Assembly (NCBI GenBank): GCA_030640905.1
Contig: DAOWIM010000287.1
Coordinates: 1 to 10,148 of the forward strand
DNA: 10,148 nt
Direction of reading: 5' to 3'
Source of the DNA: a bacterium
Lineage (GTDB): Bacteria > Zixibacteria > MSB-5A5 > GN15 > FEB-12
The notes under the pieces are model-generated. The model made no database searches. It saw only the letters and a list, made by a program, of their open reading frames with translations, and was not told the DNA's origin. The translations under genes were made by a program, and so were the position numbers. Shown in pieces: positions 1 to 7,518 of this stretch (positions within the stretch are counted from its first letter, which is position 1; every line of letters begins with the position of its first letter).

Positions 1-82
1 AGTTCTCCGTCGGCTTTTTCATTGCAGTCTCAGCGTAAGTTGATGTTTACTTCCCCGCCGTTCTCCTCTAACTTCTGTGGTG

Positions 83-1288
83 ATGTTTAAGCGAGTTATT
101 ATCCTCATTATCGATGCCTGCGGCGTTGGTGCTTTGCCCGACGCCGATCAGTATGGTGATGTCGGTGCAGCCACGCTGCCGAATATCGCCCATGCCGTTG
201 GTGGACTCACTCTGCCCCATTGTCAGAACCTCGGGCTGGGAAATATCGCCGATATTAAGGGCGTTACACAATCCACCAATGACGCTAAGCCGATTGGTTG
301 CTTTGGCAAGATGGCCGAACGGTCGGTCGGTAAAGATTCGACTTGCGGACATTGGGAAATCGGCGGTGTAGTTATTGATCGACCTCTTCCCGTCTTTCCC
401 GATGGTTTCCCCGCCGAACTGGTTGACCGGTTTGAAACCCTGACCGGTATTAAGACAATCGGCAATATCACCGCCAGCGGCACCGAGATCATCGACCGTC
501 TCGGCGAAGAGCATTGTCGCACCGGAGCCATTATCCTTTACACATCGGCAGACTCAGTTTTCCAATTGGCTGCGCACGAAGAAGTCATCCCGCTGGAAGA
601 GCAGTATAAAATATGCCAGACCGCCAGAGAAATGTTGCAGGGTGAGTTTGGCGTTGGTCGAGTAATCGCGCGACCATTTCTTGGCAAAGCAGGCCGGTTC
701 ACACGCACGACCGGCCGCAAAGATTTTTCATTAGAGCCACCCGGTCAAACGATACTCGATCTGATGCTCACCGGAGGTTTCAGCACACTGTCTATAGGAA
801 AGATATTTGACTTATTTGCGGAACGCGGCTTTTCAGACAGAGTGAAAGCTAAGAACAACACCGAAGTTATGGACGCCCTGATCGCAGCGGTCAGATCTGA
901 CCGAGACCATGATCTGATATTCGCAAACTGTGTTGATTTCGATATGCTCTGGGGACACCGTAATGATGTACGTGGTTTTGCCGAAGGACTGGTGGCGTTC
1001 GACATCCGATTGGGAGAACTCCTGCCCCTGCTTCAAGAAGATGACCTGCTGATCATCACAGCCGATCACGGATGCGACCCGACTCTAAAGCACTCTACCG
1101 ACCACACCCGCGAATATGTGCCTCTGCTCGCATACGGCCCCAAGACAACACCGGGCGTAAATCTGGGCACCCGCGACACTTTTGCCGATGTCGCCTGCAC
1201 GGTGGCGGAGATTTTTGGGCTGCGCCACTCTTTTCCCGGCACATCATTCCTCAGGGAGATGGAGATACTGAACCAAAATGACACCTGA
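83..1288 (+). CDS. deoB: Phosphopentomutase
   Basis: Cytoplasmic metalloenzyme that interconverts (deoxy)ribose-1-phosphate and (deoxy)ribose-5-phosphate in nucleoside breakdown. The 401-residue product has the usual length for the family. It belongs to the alkaline-phosphatase-like superfamily with an inserted cap domain. Visible hallmarks are the first metal site DACGVGALPDA (Asp11), the phosphorylated Thr in DSTCGHWEIGG (Thr87), VDFDMLWGHRND (Asp287, His292), ADHGCDPT (Asp328, His329) and DHTRE (His341); roles are assigned by analogy with the Bacillus enzyme. I prefer the ATG at 83 because MFKRVIILIIDACG matches the normal N-terminus. In-frame GTG codons at 77 and 80 would add only two residues, and no site has a clear Shine-Dalgarno sequence. 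It overlaps deoC by 11 bases, which suggests translational coupling. No purine or pyrimidine nucleoside phosphorylase gene is visible nearby. Confidence 0.97.
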   Translation: MFKRVIILIIDACGVGALPDADQYGDVGAATLPNIAHAVGGLTLPHCQNLGLGNIADIKGVTQSTNDAKPIGCFGKMAERSVGKDSTCGHWEIGGVVIDRPLPVFPDGFPAELVDRFETLTGIKTIGNITASGTEIIDRLGEEHCRTGAIILYTSADSVFQLAAHEEVIPLEEQYKICQTAREMLQGEFGVGRVIARPFLGKAGRFTRTTGRKDFSLEPPGQTILDLMLTGGFSTLSIGKIFDLFAERGFSDRVKAKNNTEVMDALIAAVRSDRDHDLIFANCVDFDMLWGHRNDVRGFAEGLVAFDIRLGELLPLLQEDDLLIITADHGCDPTLKHSTDHTREYVPLLAYGPKTTPGVNLGTRDTFADVACTVAEIFGLRHSFPGTSFLREMEILNQNDT

Positions 1289-1964
1289 TTCAGACCTGTT
1301 GGCCGACCTGCATCGTCGGTTCGATCATGCCGCCCTCAAACCGGAAGTTACCGAGAGAGATATCATCTCGCTTTGTCGAGAAGCAGCGAAACATCAGTTT
1401 TTCTCAGTGGCAATCAATCCCGTCTGGGTCAGAACCGCCGTGGCGGAGCTTAGCGGAAGCATCGTCAAAGTGCTCTCAGTTTCGGGATTTCCACTTGGCG
1501 CTGCCCGAACCGATATCAAGGTTGCCGAGGCGGTCAAAGGTGTCAGTGACGGTGCCACCGAGATCGACATGGTGGCTAATATCGGCTGGATTGTAAGCGG
1601 CGAGTTTACTAACGTGAGTTCCGAAATCGAAAATATCCGGACCAATCTACCGTACAATGTTGTCCTCAAGGTGATAATTGAAGCGGGCAAGCTTACCCCG
1701 GAGCAGCAGGCCGAGGCCACCAGGTGTGTCATCGATGGTGGCGCTCAGTTTGTCAAGACGAGCACCGGTTTTTTTGGCGGGGCAACAGTCGAGCAGGTGG
1801 CGTTACTCGTTGAGGCGGCGGCCGGACAGATCGAAGTGAAGGCATCCGGCGGAATTCGAACCCTTAGCCAGTGCCGAGCGTTGCTTGAAGCCGGAGCGAC
1901 CCGGCTGGGAAGTTCTGCATCGGCGGCAATTCTCGCGGAACTACGGCAAGAGGGCTCTCCCTGA
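1278..1964 (+). CDS. deoC: Deoxyribose-phosphate aldolase
   Basis: Class I aldolase that cleaves 2-deoxyribose-5-phosphate to glyceraldehyde-3-phosphate and acetaldehyde. It uses the product of deoB, its overlapping upstream neighbour. The 228-residue TIM-barrel protein has its key residues: EIDMVANIG (Asp97), the Schiff-base Lys160 in FVKTSTGF, and the proton-relay Lys188 in VKASGGIRT. The C-terminal GATRLGSSAS phosphate-binding segment is also present. The ATG lies inside the last codons of deoB. The nearest purine-rich stretch (GGAG at about 1261-1264) is rather far upstream, so the gene probably depends on termination-reinitiation from deoB. The protein appears intact. Confidence is high from the motifs alone. 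Confidence 0.97.
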   Translation: MTPDSDLLADLHRRFDHAALKPEVTERDIISLCREAAKHQFFSVAINPVWVRTAVAELSGSIVKVLSVSGFPLGAARTDIKVAEAVKGVSDGATEIDMVANIGWIVSGEFTNVSSEIENIRTNLPYNVVLKVIIEAGKLTPEQQAEATRCVIDGGAQFVKTSTGFFGGATVEQVALLVEAAAGQIEVKASGGIRTLSQCRALLEAGATRLGSSASAAILAELRQEGSP

Positions 1965-1970
1965 GAGCTC
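1952..1970 (+). other. Small hairpin over the deoC stop codon
   Basis: GGGCTCTC and GAGAGCTC pair across a 3-base loop (one G-U pair), and the TGA stop lies at the loop edge. No T-run follows, so it does not look like a standard intrinsic terminator. It may be a weak 3'-end stabiliser of the deo message, or chance. Confidence 0.3.
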
Positions 1971-2012
1971 GGCAGAGGAAAACTGCAGCAGCCTGTTTAT
2001 GCGTATATTCGG

Positions 2013-2040
2013 TTGGTTAACCGGCAATTTCTTGTATATT
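2013..2040 (+). promoter_or_regulatory. Candidate sigma70-type promoter for the small Cys protein / archaemetzincin pair
   Basis: TTGGTT (2013-2018) and TATATT (2035-2040) are separated by 16 bases in the 90-base gap after deoC. The -35 box overlaps a GGTTAACC palindrome that could be an operator. The expected start site would leave only a very short leader before the ATG at 2055, so this is a candidate only. Confidence 0.3.
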
Positions 2041-2054
2041 TCTTCAAGAAAGAT

Positions 2055-2246
2055 ATGACGGAAAAGAAGACAACTTCCAAGCGGCCGTTTCTCGGTATTC
2101 ATTTCAAGTGTTGCAGCGTTTATACGCGAATATACTTGAACCGGAAAGGTACCTCCTTTGTCGGCTGGTGCCCGCGGTGTGCGACCCGAGCTGAGATCAA
2201 GGTTTCCAAACACGGCTCAACTTCTCGCTTCTTTGCGGCGGACTAA
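2055..2246 (+). CDS. Small Cys-rich (zinc-ribbon-like) protein of unknown function
   Basis: A 63-residue basic protein with no signal peptide or membrane segment. A Cys-Cys pair (residues 19-20, in IHFKCCSVY) and a CPRC knuckle (39-42) are about 20 residues apart. This spacing could bind one zinc in a ribbon fold. The stretch RIYLNRKGTSFVGWCPRC and the C-terminal Phe-Phe look like a conserved, folded mini-protein rather than a chance reading frame, but I cannot name a characterised family. The ATG at 2055 is chosen over an upstream in-frame GTG at 2013 because the conserved-looking part starts after it and the purine-rich AAGAAAG precedes it. The stop codon is 3 bases before the next ATG, so the gene is almost certainly co-transcribed with the archaemetzincin homologue. 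Confidence 0.72.
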   Translation: MTEKKTTSKRPFLGIHFKCCSVYTRIYLNRKGTSFVGWCPRCATRAEIKVSKHGSTSRFFAAD

Positions 2247-2249
2247 CCC

Positions 2250-2792
2250 ATGTCACTTCTGAAGTCAAAAATCGTAGTGGTTCCGCTTGGCGAGGTTGAC
2301 TACATGCTGGTTAACCGTCTCGCTGCCGACCTCGGCCCGGTGTTCAATCGGGGGGTGGATATCCTGAAAGGCATGAAAATGCCTGTCGAGGCGTTCAATG
2401 TTGTCAGAAATCAATACTACGCTATGGTCATGCTCTCCAAGCTGGAGCGAATTAAATCAAATGATCGTGAGAATGTTATAGGCATCTGCGAAGAAGATCT
2501 TTACTTGCCCGATGAAACCTACGTGCTGGGCCATGCTGATATCCTTTCGGGGACGGCTGTGGTTTCGCTTTTTCAGATTCGACAGGAGTTTTACGGTCTG
2601 CCTGAGGACGACATGAAGATATACCCGCGCCTTTACAAAGAAGCAGTGCACCAGATGGCCCATGTTTTTGCTCTGTCGCAGTGTCGCAACCCCAAGTGTG
2701 TTAACTATTTCAGCCAGATAATGCTCGATATCGACAACAAGTCCGAAAAATTCTGCGATATCTGCCTCCGCCAACTCACCAAACAGGTCTAA
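2250..2792 (+). CDS. Archaemetzincin-family protein with degenerate active site
   Basis: A 180-residue protein of normal archaemetzincin (AmzA/AMZ) length. The N-terminal pattern (IVVVPLGEVD, then RNQYYAMVML), the EEDLYLPDETYVLGHAD segment and the KEAVH lead-in to the zinc helix all fit the family. Archaemetzincins carry HExxHxxGxxHC, then Cx4CxM, then CxxC. Here the segment reads HQMAHVFALSQC (134-145), CRNPKC (145-150), then VN, and CDIC (169-172). His134, His138 and all four structural-zinc cysteines (145, 150, 169, 172) are kept. The catalytic Glu is Gln135, the third zinc His is Gln144, the Gly is Ala141 and the Met-turn Met is Asn152. It is therefore probably not a working peptidase; a binding or regulatory role is an inference. 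The reading frame is intact, so it is not an ordinary pseudogene. It follows the Cys-rich mini-protein by 3 bases. Confidence 0.9.
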   Translation: MSLLKSKIVVVPLGEVDYMLVNRLAADLGPVFNRGVDILKGMKMPVEAFNVVRNQYYAMVMLSKLERIKSNDRENVIGICEEDLYLPDETYVLGHADILSGTAVVSLFQIRQEFYGLPEDDMKIYPRLYKEAVHQMAHVFALSQCRNPKCVNYFSQIMLDIDNKSEKFCDICLRQLTKQV

Positions 2793-2879
2793 GCAACTGT
2801 TGAATTTAACGAAAACTGTCCCCGAATTACTTGACATCTACAGCAATGACTTTCCCAACAAGCCCCCCGTATGATGCTA

Positions 2880-3503
2880 TCAGGTGCTCTTAGCTTCGAC
2901 CTGCATTTCCTCAGCTATACCATAACACTTTCCTTTTAAGCAATCCGGACAGACACTATGAGTAAACCGTACATCTAAATGTTTACTGATATACTCTTCA
3001 ACAGAGCTCCAGTATTTGGGATCATCTCTAATCTTCTTGCACCAGGCACAGATCGGTAAAATCCTCTGGAGTTGCTCAATATGGACAAGGGCTTCCTGTA
3101 GCTCCTGGATATTATCCATCATTGCATTCTGAAGGCGAATCCTCCGAATGCCCGCATCTATTCGGGCGTTAAGCTCGATAGCGTTAAACGGTTTAGCCAC
3201 AAAATCATCCGCACCTGATTCCAGTGCCAGGGCAAGGTCTTCCGGCTTATTCTTAGCTGTCAGAATAATCACATAAGTGAGAGAATTATCGTCATTACTT
3301 TTTATTGTTTTGCATACTTCAAGACCATCTTTCCCCGGCATCATCCAGTCAAGAACGGCCATCTCAATTGACGGTTCCTTCTCATATGCTTCAACCGCAG
3401 TTTCTCCATCAATACAGGAGACTACTTTGTGGCCCGCTTTTTCGAGATTTACTGAGAGAAGCTTTCTCGAAAAAGCGTCGTCTTCGGCTATTAGTATTTT
3501 CAT
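2880..3503 (-). CDS. Response regulator: receiver domain plus C-terminal Cys-pair domain
   Basis: A 207-residue cytoplasmic protein, last in the five-gene signalling operon. The receiver (about 1-120) has the acidic pair Asp8/Asp9, phospho-acceptor Asp52 in VLDWMMPG, Thr82 and Lys104 (AKPF). A helical, coiled-coil-like linker (about 123-147) follows. The C-terminal segment runs LPICAWCKKIRDD (Cys152, Cys155), then a YW...VEEYI stretch, then VCPDCLKG (Cys185, Cys188, plus Cys193). This CxxC-KKIRDD-CPDC module recurs at the C-terminus of receiver and PAS proteins in many bacteria, often without a known function; two CxxC pairs suggest a metal site. ATG 3503 is supported by GAGGG seven bases upstream and by the receiver starting at MKILIAEDD; a longer in-frame extension would overlap the upstream gene. 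No DNA-binding domain is present. Confidence 0.93.
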   Translation of the reverse strand: MKILIAEDDAFSRKLLSVNLEKAGHKVVSCIDGETAVEAYEKEPSIEMAVLDWMMPGKDGLEVCKTIKSNDDNSLTYVIILTAKNKPEDLALALESGADDFVAKPFNAIELNARIDAGIRRIRLQNAMMDNIQELQEALVHIEQLQRILPICAWCKKIRDDPKYWSSVEEYISKHLDVRFTHSVCPDCLKGKCYGIAEEMQVEAKST

Positions 3504-3519
3504 GTCTACGCCCTCTTTT

Positions 3520-4239
3520 TTATTTGAGATGGGTGCGTACCCGCACCAATATTTCTGTATTGTGAAATGGCTTTGGAATGAAGTCATCCGCCCCTGTAGC
3601 GACAATATCATCACGGCTGTATTCATTGCGACCGGACATCAAAATGACCGGAATGGACATATCAGCTTCCTTTACATGTGACAGCAATTCGAAACCATCC
3701 ATTTCGGGCATAGCAATATCAGACACAACCAAGACCACTTTATTGTTATTCAATTTTTCCAAAGCTTCCGATCCAGATTTTGCCGACAGGACTCTGTATC
3801 CGTCTCGTTTTAGAGTAGCAACAAGAAGGTTTAGTATTGGCTCTTCATCGTCCACTACCAACACCGCTCCCGAACAACTTTCTGCCACCTTTTTCACTTT
3901 TGAAATCAGAATCGCCTCTTTGACAGGTTTTACCACATATCCGGCAATTCCCGCTTCAATCCCCTTTACCAGCGATGCCTTATCATTGAGAACTGTACAG
4001 AGAATTACAGGAATCTTGTTCAAACGCCTGTCAATGTTAAGCTGACGAACGAACGCAAACCCATCCATATGGGGCATCATAACGTCAGAAATGATGACAT
4101 CAACGAACTCACCTTTCTCCAGGAAGTCCAGGGCGGCTTTGGCGGACCCCACCGCTTCAACTTCGATAGAGTGTTTTTCAAGCATCGAAACAATAAGTTT
4201 CAGCGAGAACGCATCATCCTCAACAACCAGTATTCTCAT
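3520..4239 (-). CDS. Tandem double-receiver protein (REC-REC)
   Basis: A 239-residue protein made of two receiver domains and nothing else. Receiver 1 (1-118) has Asp8/Asp9, phospho-acceptor Asp52 (ISDVMMPHMDG), Thr82 and Lys104. Receiver 2 (about 124-239) has Asp130/Asp131, Asp174 (VSDIAMPEMDG), Ser202 and Lys223. Both sets of catalytic residues are complete, so both can in principle accept phosphate. With no output domain, the protein probably acts as a phosphate shuttle or sink, or works through protein contacts. It overlaps the HPt gene by 4 bases (ATGA), a sign of tight translational coupling, and is followed 16 bases later by the single-receiver gene. Confidence 0.95.
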   Translation of the reverse strand: MRILVVEDDAFSLKLIVSMLEKHSIEVEAVGSAKAALDFLEKGEFVDVIISDVMMPHMDGFAFVRQLNIDRRLNKIPVILCTVLNDKASLVKGIEAGIAGYVVKPVKEAILISKVKKVAESCSGAVLVVDDEEPILNLLVATLKRDGYRVLSAKSGSEALEKLNNNKVVLVVSDIAMPEMDGFELLSHVKEADMSIPVILMSGRNEYSRDDIVATGADDFIPKPFHNTEILVRVRTHLK

Positions 4240-4580
4240 TTAATAGACACCCTATCGTGTTTTGCCAGGTCGGTTACCAGAATGTCGATGTGTTTTTTCA
4301 GCCGTTCAAAGACGATCCCCGCCTGCTTGAGGTCTTCGTTGATTCCCATAGTCTCAAGCGCTACAATCTGATCCAAAGCAGCATAAGCTCCCATAGTGCT
4401 GAGGGGCGATTTAAACTTGTGTGCCGCTTCATGAAGTTGTTGCGGCTGATTTTCTTGAATCGCTTGTTCTATACGATCCAGCAACTCCGGATGCTCTTTC
4501 CGAAAGATGCCAATGAGTTCCCCGACAAGCTCTACATCTCCACCCGCAGACTCCAACAGTTTGTTGTGATCATAATTCAT
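4236..4580 (-). CDS. Stand-alone histidine phosphotransfer (HPt) protein
   Basis: A 114-residue all-helical protein. Its second helix carries the HPt signature AAHKFKSPLSTMGA, with His54 as the phosphorylated residue; the usual form is HxLKGSSxxLGA. The N-terminal LLESAGGDVELVGELIGIF also matches HPt proteins, where it forms part of the docking surface for receivers. In a phosphorelay it takes phosphate from a receiver of the hybrid kinase and passes it to another receiver. Here the donor is the upstream 964-residue kinase and likely acceptors are the REC-REC and REC-Cys proteins downstream. A near-perfect Shine-Dalgarno sequence precedes the ATG. The stop codon overlaps the start of the REC-REC gene. 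No membrane or signal sequence is present. Confidence 0.94.
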   Translation of the reverse strand: MNYDHNKLLESAGGDVELVGELIGIFRKEHPELLDRIEQAIQENQPQQLHEAAHKFKSPLSTMGAYAALDQIVALETMGINEDLKQAGIVFERLKKHIDILVTDLAKHDRVSIK

Positions 4581-4587
4581 GTCTCAT

Positions 4588-4595
4588 TCACCTCC
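4588..4595 (-). promoter_or_regulatory. Strong ribosome binding site for the HPt gene
   Basis: On the minus strand this reads GGAGGTGA, a full anti-16S match, seven bases before the HPt ATG. It is the strongest such site in the operon and lies in the 25-base gap after the kinase stop codon. It suggests the HPt protein is made in excess of the kinase. Confidence 0.8.
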
Positions 4596-4605
4596 ATTGT
4601 CCAAT

Positions 4606-7500
4606 CTACGTTTGCTCTCGAACTGGTTCATTCGAAACATATTTCAAAATGCATTCCCTTAGCTTCTTTGGATCTATCGGCTTGCTTACATAGTCATCCA
4701 TGCCAGCCTCGAGACATTTCTCTTTGTCGCCCTGCATGGCATTGGCGGTCATGGCTATTATTGGAGTTGCATCGCCTGTGACCTTTTGCATCTCTTTGAT
4801 CTTGGCTGTTGCTTCATATCCGTTCAACACCGGCATTTGAACATCCATGAAGATCAGGTCAAATGTATTTGCCTCCACTGCCTCTACCGTTATTTGCCCG
4901 TTCTCAGCAGTGACAACCTCGAACCCTTCTTTCTCCAGGAGCTTCTTGGCCAAGATCATATTGAATTTGTTGTCTTCGGCGAGTAGAACTTTCTTGCCGG
5001 CGCCTGCAAGGTTTTGTAAGTCATCAAAGTCATCGCTGCTTGTTTTTAGCTCATCATTCACAGCCCCGGATACCGGTTCACTAAGTACATCAACAATTGT
5101 ATCATAAAGGGATAACTGCCTGACAGGCTTGGACACGAACGACGATATACCGAGTTTGGCGAGAGCGTCCTTTCCGATCGACTGCCCGGCGGAACTCAAC
5201 AGGATGATACATATGTCCCGTAAATTGGAGTCAGCACGCATCTTTTTGGCGAATTCCAGGCCATCCATTTCGGGCATCAGATAGTCCAATAAGACTAGTG
5301 AAAACCCCTTACCTCTTTCTGTTGCGGTACTTATCTCTTGTAGAGCTTCCTGTCCGGACGAAACTGCTGTGGGGTACATATCCCAGTTCTCAGTCAACGC
5401 CATCAGGAGACTGCGATTTGCTGCATTGTCATCCACTATTAGAACGCGCTTACCGGCAATATCACCTGATATTCGTTTCTGTCCTGACGGCTGAGATTCT
5501 GCCAACGCAATCGGAATAGTGAAATGGAAAGTTGATCCGGGGCCGCCCACTCCTGTTTCGTTGGTAGGGCTTTCGATCCAGATAGCTCCATCCATCTTTT
5601 CAACCAATTGCTTTGATATTGTAGTACCTAACCCTGTTCCGCCATACGTTCTGGTTGTGGATCCATCAGCCTGTGTGAAACTGTCGAAGATTTTGCCTAT
5701 CTTATCTTCTGGAATACCGATTCCTGTATCAACGATACTGAAATGCAGTCGCACCGGATCAACATCGGCCTCCACTTCCACTCGAAGCAGTATTTCGCCT
5801 TCTTCGGTGAACTTGATTGAGTTGCCAATGAGGTTGATCAATATCTGCCTTAATCTTGTGGGATCACCTGAGAGACATTCCGGTACCAGGGGATCTACAA
5901 AACTGACAAGCTCGATTCCCTTTTCATGTGTTTTTAGAGATAGCGTAGTAATAGCATTATCTACTATTTCGCGCAGGCCATAGTCAACCCATTCAAGCAA
6001 CATTTGACCGGCCTCTATCTTTGAGAAATCTAAAATATCGTTGATTATTTTTAGCAGGTTGTCCGCTGACTGACTGACCATATCGAGGAATTCACGTTGT
6101 TGATCTTCAAGTTCCATCTCCAGAACAAGATCGGTCATTCCGATAATCGCGTTCATTGGTGTGCGGATTTCGTGGCTCATATTAGCTAAAAAGTCACTCT
6201 TGGCTTGGTTGGCTTCCTCGGCTTTCTGCTGAGATATTTCCAGTTCATCGATAAGCTTGGCTAACTGCCGATTGTTTTCATCCTGGTATTCTTGGGCAAT
6301 TCGCAGTTCCTCCACACGAAGAGCCAACTGGTTTTCGGCTTGCTTGAGCTTGGTGATATCCCGTGCCTCCACTACCAAGTATTCAACGTGTTCCCTCTCT
6401 TCATCATAAACAGGATTTATTGAAAATTGAGTTTCAATAAAGTCGTCCTTAACAGCAAGCCTCTCTTCGACAATTACAGAATTTCCTGCAACTGCTTTCA
6501 AAATATACCCCTTTATTCTCTCCCGAAATTCCTGATCATTGTTGATCCAGGGAGTATCTAGAAACGGCCTTCCGAAAATGTCTTTGGCATCAACACCAGT
6601 TGCTTCAACAGCAGTCGTGTTTGCAGAAACCAAGAGTCCATCAATATTCACCTTCGCATTGAATGTCAGAAGATGATCCATATATTGCTGTAAGTCACGT
6701 TCTTTCCTCTTGAGTTCATTTTCGATCTGCTTGCGTTTTCTGATTATTTCCCCAATTTGACGAAAAACAATCACAAAAACAAAAGTCCCACTAATTAGAA
6801 TAGCTAAAATCAACAGATAATGTATCTGCGAAATATTGGAGATGGTATCGTGTCGATATTGTTCAAGCCGTTGAATTTCCAGATGGCTTTCATAGAATAT
6901 CTTAGTTGCGTCTTCACGAGAACGCAGCAGATAGGTATATATTTGTTTTGAATATTGCCGTACGTCTAAATTGCTGTTTTGTCTTTGTTCTTCACTGGAA
7001 GCATTCAACCGTTTTCGCGCCTCCCGGAAAATCTTTCCGGACAATTCTTCTATATCTATAATCTTGGGTGTTAGGTCGATTATTCCCATGAGATAACCGG
7101 TTTCGGACTCTTTCGAGTATGAGTATTCTTCTTTGATTTTGTCTTTATCGTTGATATTAGCAGGCAATATATCTGTAAAAGTCCCACCATTTCGCAGTAC
7201 ATCAAGGGTTGATTCAATAGTGTTGATGGAAGACGATATCCGTTTTTCAAAAACACGCATATCCCTGATATTATCTGTAACCATGACTTTCGAGATATCT
7301 TTTTCTATTTCAATCAACTCACGTATGATAACCCTTCCAATTCGACGATGCGCCATCTGGTTGTCTACCGCCAAATCGCATTCCTGACAGAAACACTGCA
7401 AATATAGATCTACTGTAACAACTACTGCAAACGCTGCAATGAAAATTGTAGCAAGCAGCACAAGCTTTCGCTTAATAGGCTCTTTTGTGAAAAAACTCAT
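4606..7500 (-). CDS. Membrane hybrid histidine kinase (sensor-PAS-HisKA-HATPase-REC-REC)
   Basis: A 964-residue sensor kinase, second gene of the operon. Transmembrane helices lie at about 12-32 and 227-247 and enclose a roughly 190-residue, mostly helical extracytoplasmic domain. It begins with a Cys cluster, CFCQEC (Cys36, 38, 41). A coiled stretch leads to a PAS domain (about 270-385, ending EARDITKLKQAE) and a second coiled coil (385-432). The HisKA box is MSHEIRTPMN (His443). The ATPase domain has the N box (Asn560), DTGIGIP (591-597), FDSFTQADGSTTR and a GTGLGTTISK G2 box, slightly altered from GTGLGLAISK. Receiver 1 (about 684-800) has Asp739 and Lys791. Receiver 2 (about 837-955) has Asp886, Thr918 and Lys940. 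ATG 7500 is preceded by AGGAAG. It lies 18 bases after the binding-protein stop, so the binding protein is the likely ligand-bearing partner of its outer domain. Confidence 0.97.
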   Translation of the reverse strand: MSFFTKEPIKRKLVLLATIFIAAFAVVVTVDLYLQCFCQECDLAVDNQMAHRRIGRVIIRELIEIEKDISKVMVTDNIRDMRVFEKRISSSINTIESTLDVLRNGGTFTDILPANINDKDKIKEEYSYSKESETGYLMGIIDLTPKIIDIEELSGKIFREARKRLNASSEEQRQNSNLDVRQYSKQIYTYLLRSREDATKIFYESHLEIQRLEQYRHDTISNISQIHYLLILAILISGTFVFVIVFRQIGEIIRKRKQIENELKRKERDLQQYMDHLLTFNAKVNIDGLLVSANTTAVEATGVDAKDIFGRPFLDTPWINNDQEFRERIKGYILKAVAGNSVIVEERLAVKDDFIETQFSINPVYDEEREHVEYLVVEARDITKLKQAENQLALRVEELRIAQEYQDENNRQLAKLIDELEISQQKAEEANQAKSDFLANMSHEIRTPMNAIIGMTDLVLEMELEDQQREFLDMVSQSADNLLKIINDILDFSKIEAGQMLLEWVDYGLREIVDNAITTLSLKTHEKGIELVSFVDPLVPECLSGDPTRLRQILINLIGNSIKFTEEGEILLRVEVEADVDPVRLHFSIVDTGIGIPEDKIGKIFDSFTQADGSTTRTYGGTGLGTTISKQLVEKMDGAIWIESPTNETGVGGPGSTFHFTIPIALAESQPSGQKRISGDIAGKRVLIVDDNAANRSLLMALTENWDMYPTAVSSGQEALQEISTATERGKGFSLVLLDYLMPEMDGLEFAKKMRADSNLRDICIILLSSAGQSIGKDALAKLGISSFVSKPVRQLSLYDTIVDVLSEPVSGAVNDELKTSSDDFDDLQNLAGAGKKVLLAEDNKFNMILAKKLLEKEGFEVVTAENGQITVEAVEANTFDLIFMDVQMPVLNGYEATAKIKEMQKVTGDATPIIAMTANAMQGDKEKCLEAGMDDYVSKPIDPKKLRECILKYVSNEPVREQT

Positions 7501-7518
7501 TGGCGCTTCCTAAATCAA

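Noticed and set aside
68..514. 148-codon minus-strand open frame opposite deoB
   Set aside because: It is an antisense shadow of the conserved phosphopentomutase sequence, with no domain signal.
1952..1970. Intrinsic terminator after deoC
   Set aside because: The hairpin is present but lacks a following T-run, so it is listed only as a hairpin.
2808..2830. ACTGTCCCCGAATTA stretch resembling ends of REP-type or RAYT-associated repeats
   Set aside because: Only one copy is visible, with no hairpin partner or transposase, so a mobile element cannot be supported.
2831..2836. Perfect TTGACA -35 box between the convergent genes
   Set aside because: No -10-like sequence lies 16-18 bases downstream (the position reads CCCAAC), and no plus-strand gene follows.
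3504..3626. Longer N-terminus for the receiver-Cys protein, starting at 3626
   Set aside because: The extension would run over 100 bases into the REC-REC gene, has no receiver homology, and the ATG at 3503 has a good Shine-Dalgarno sequence.
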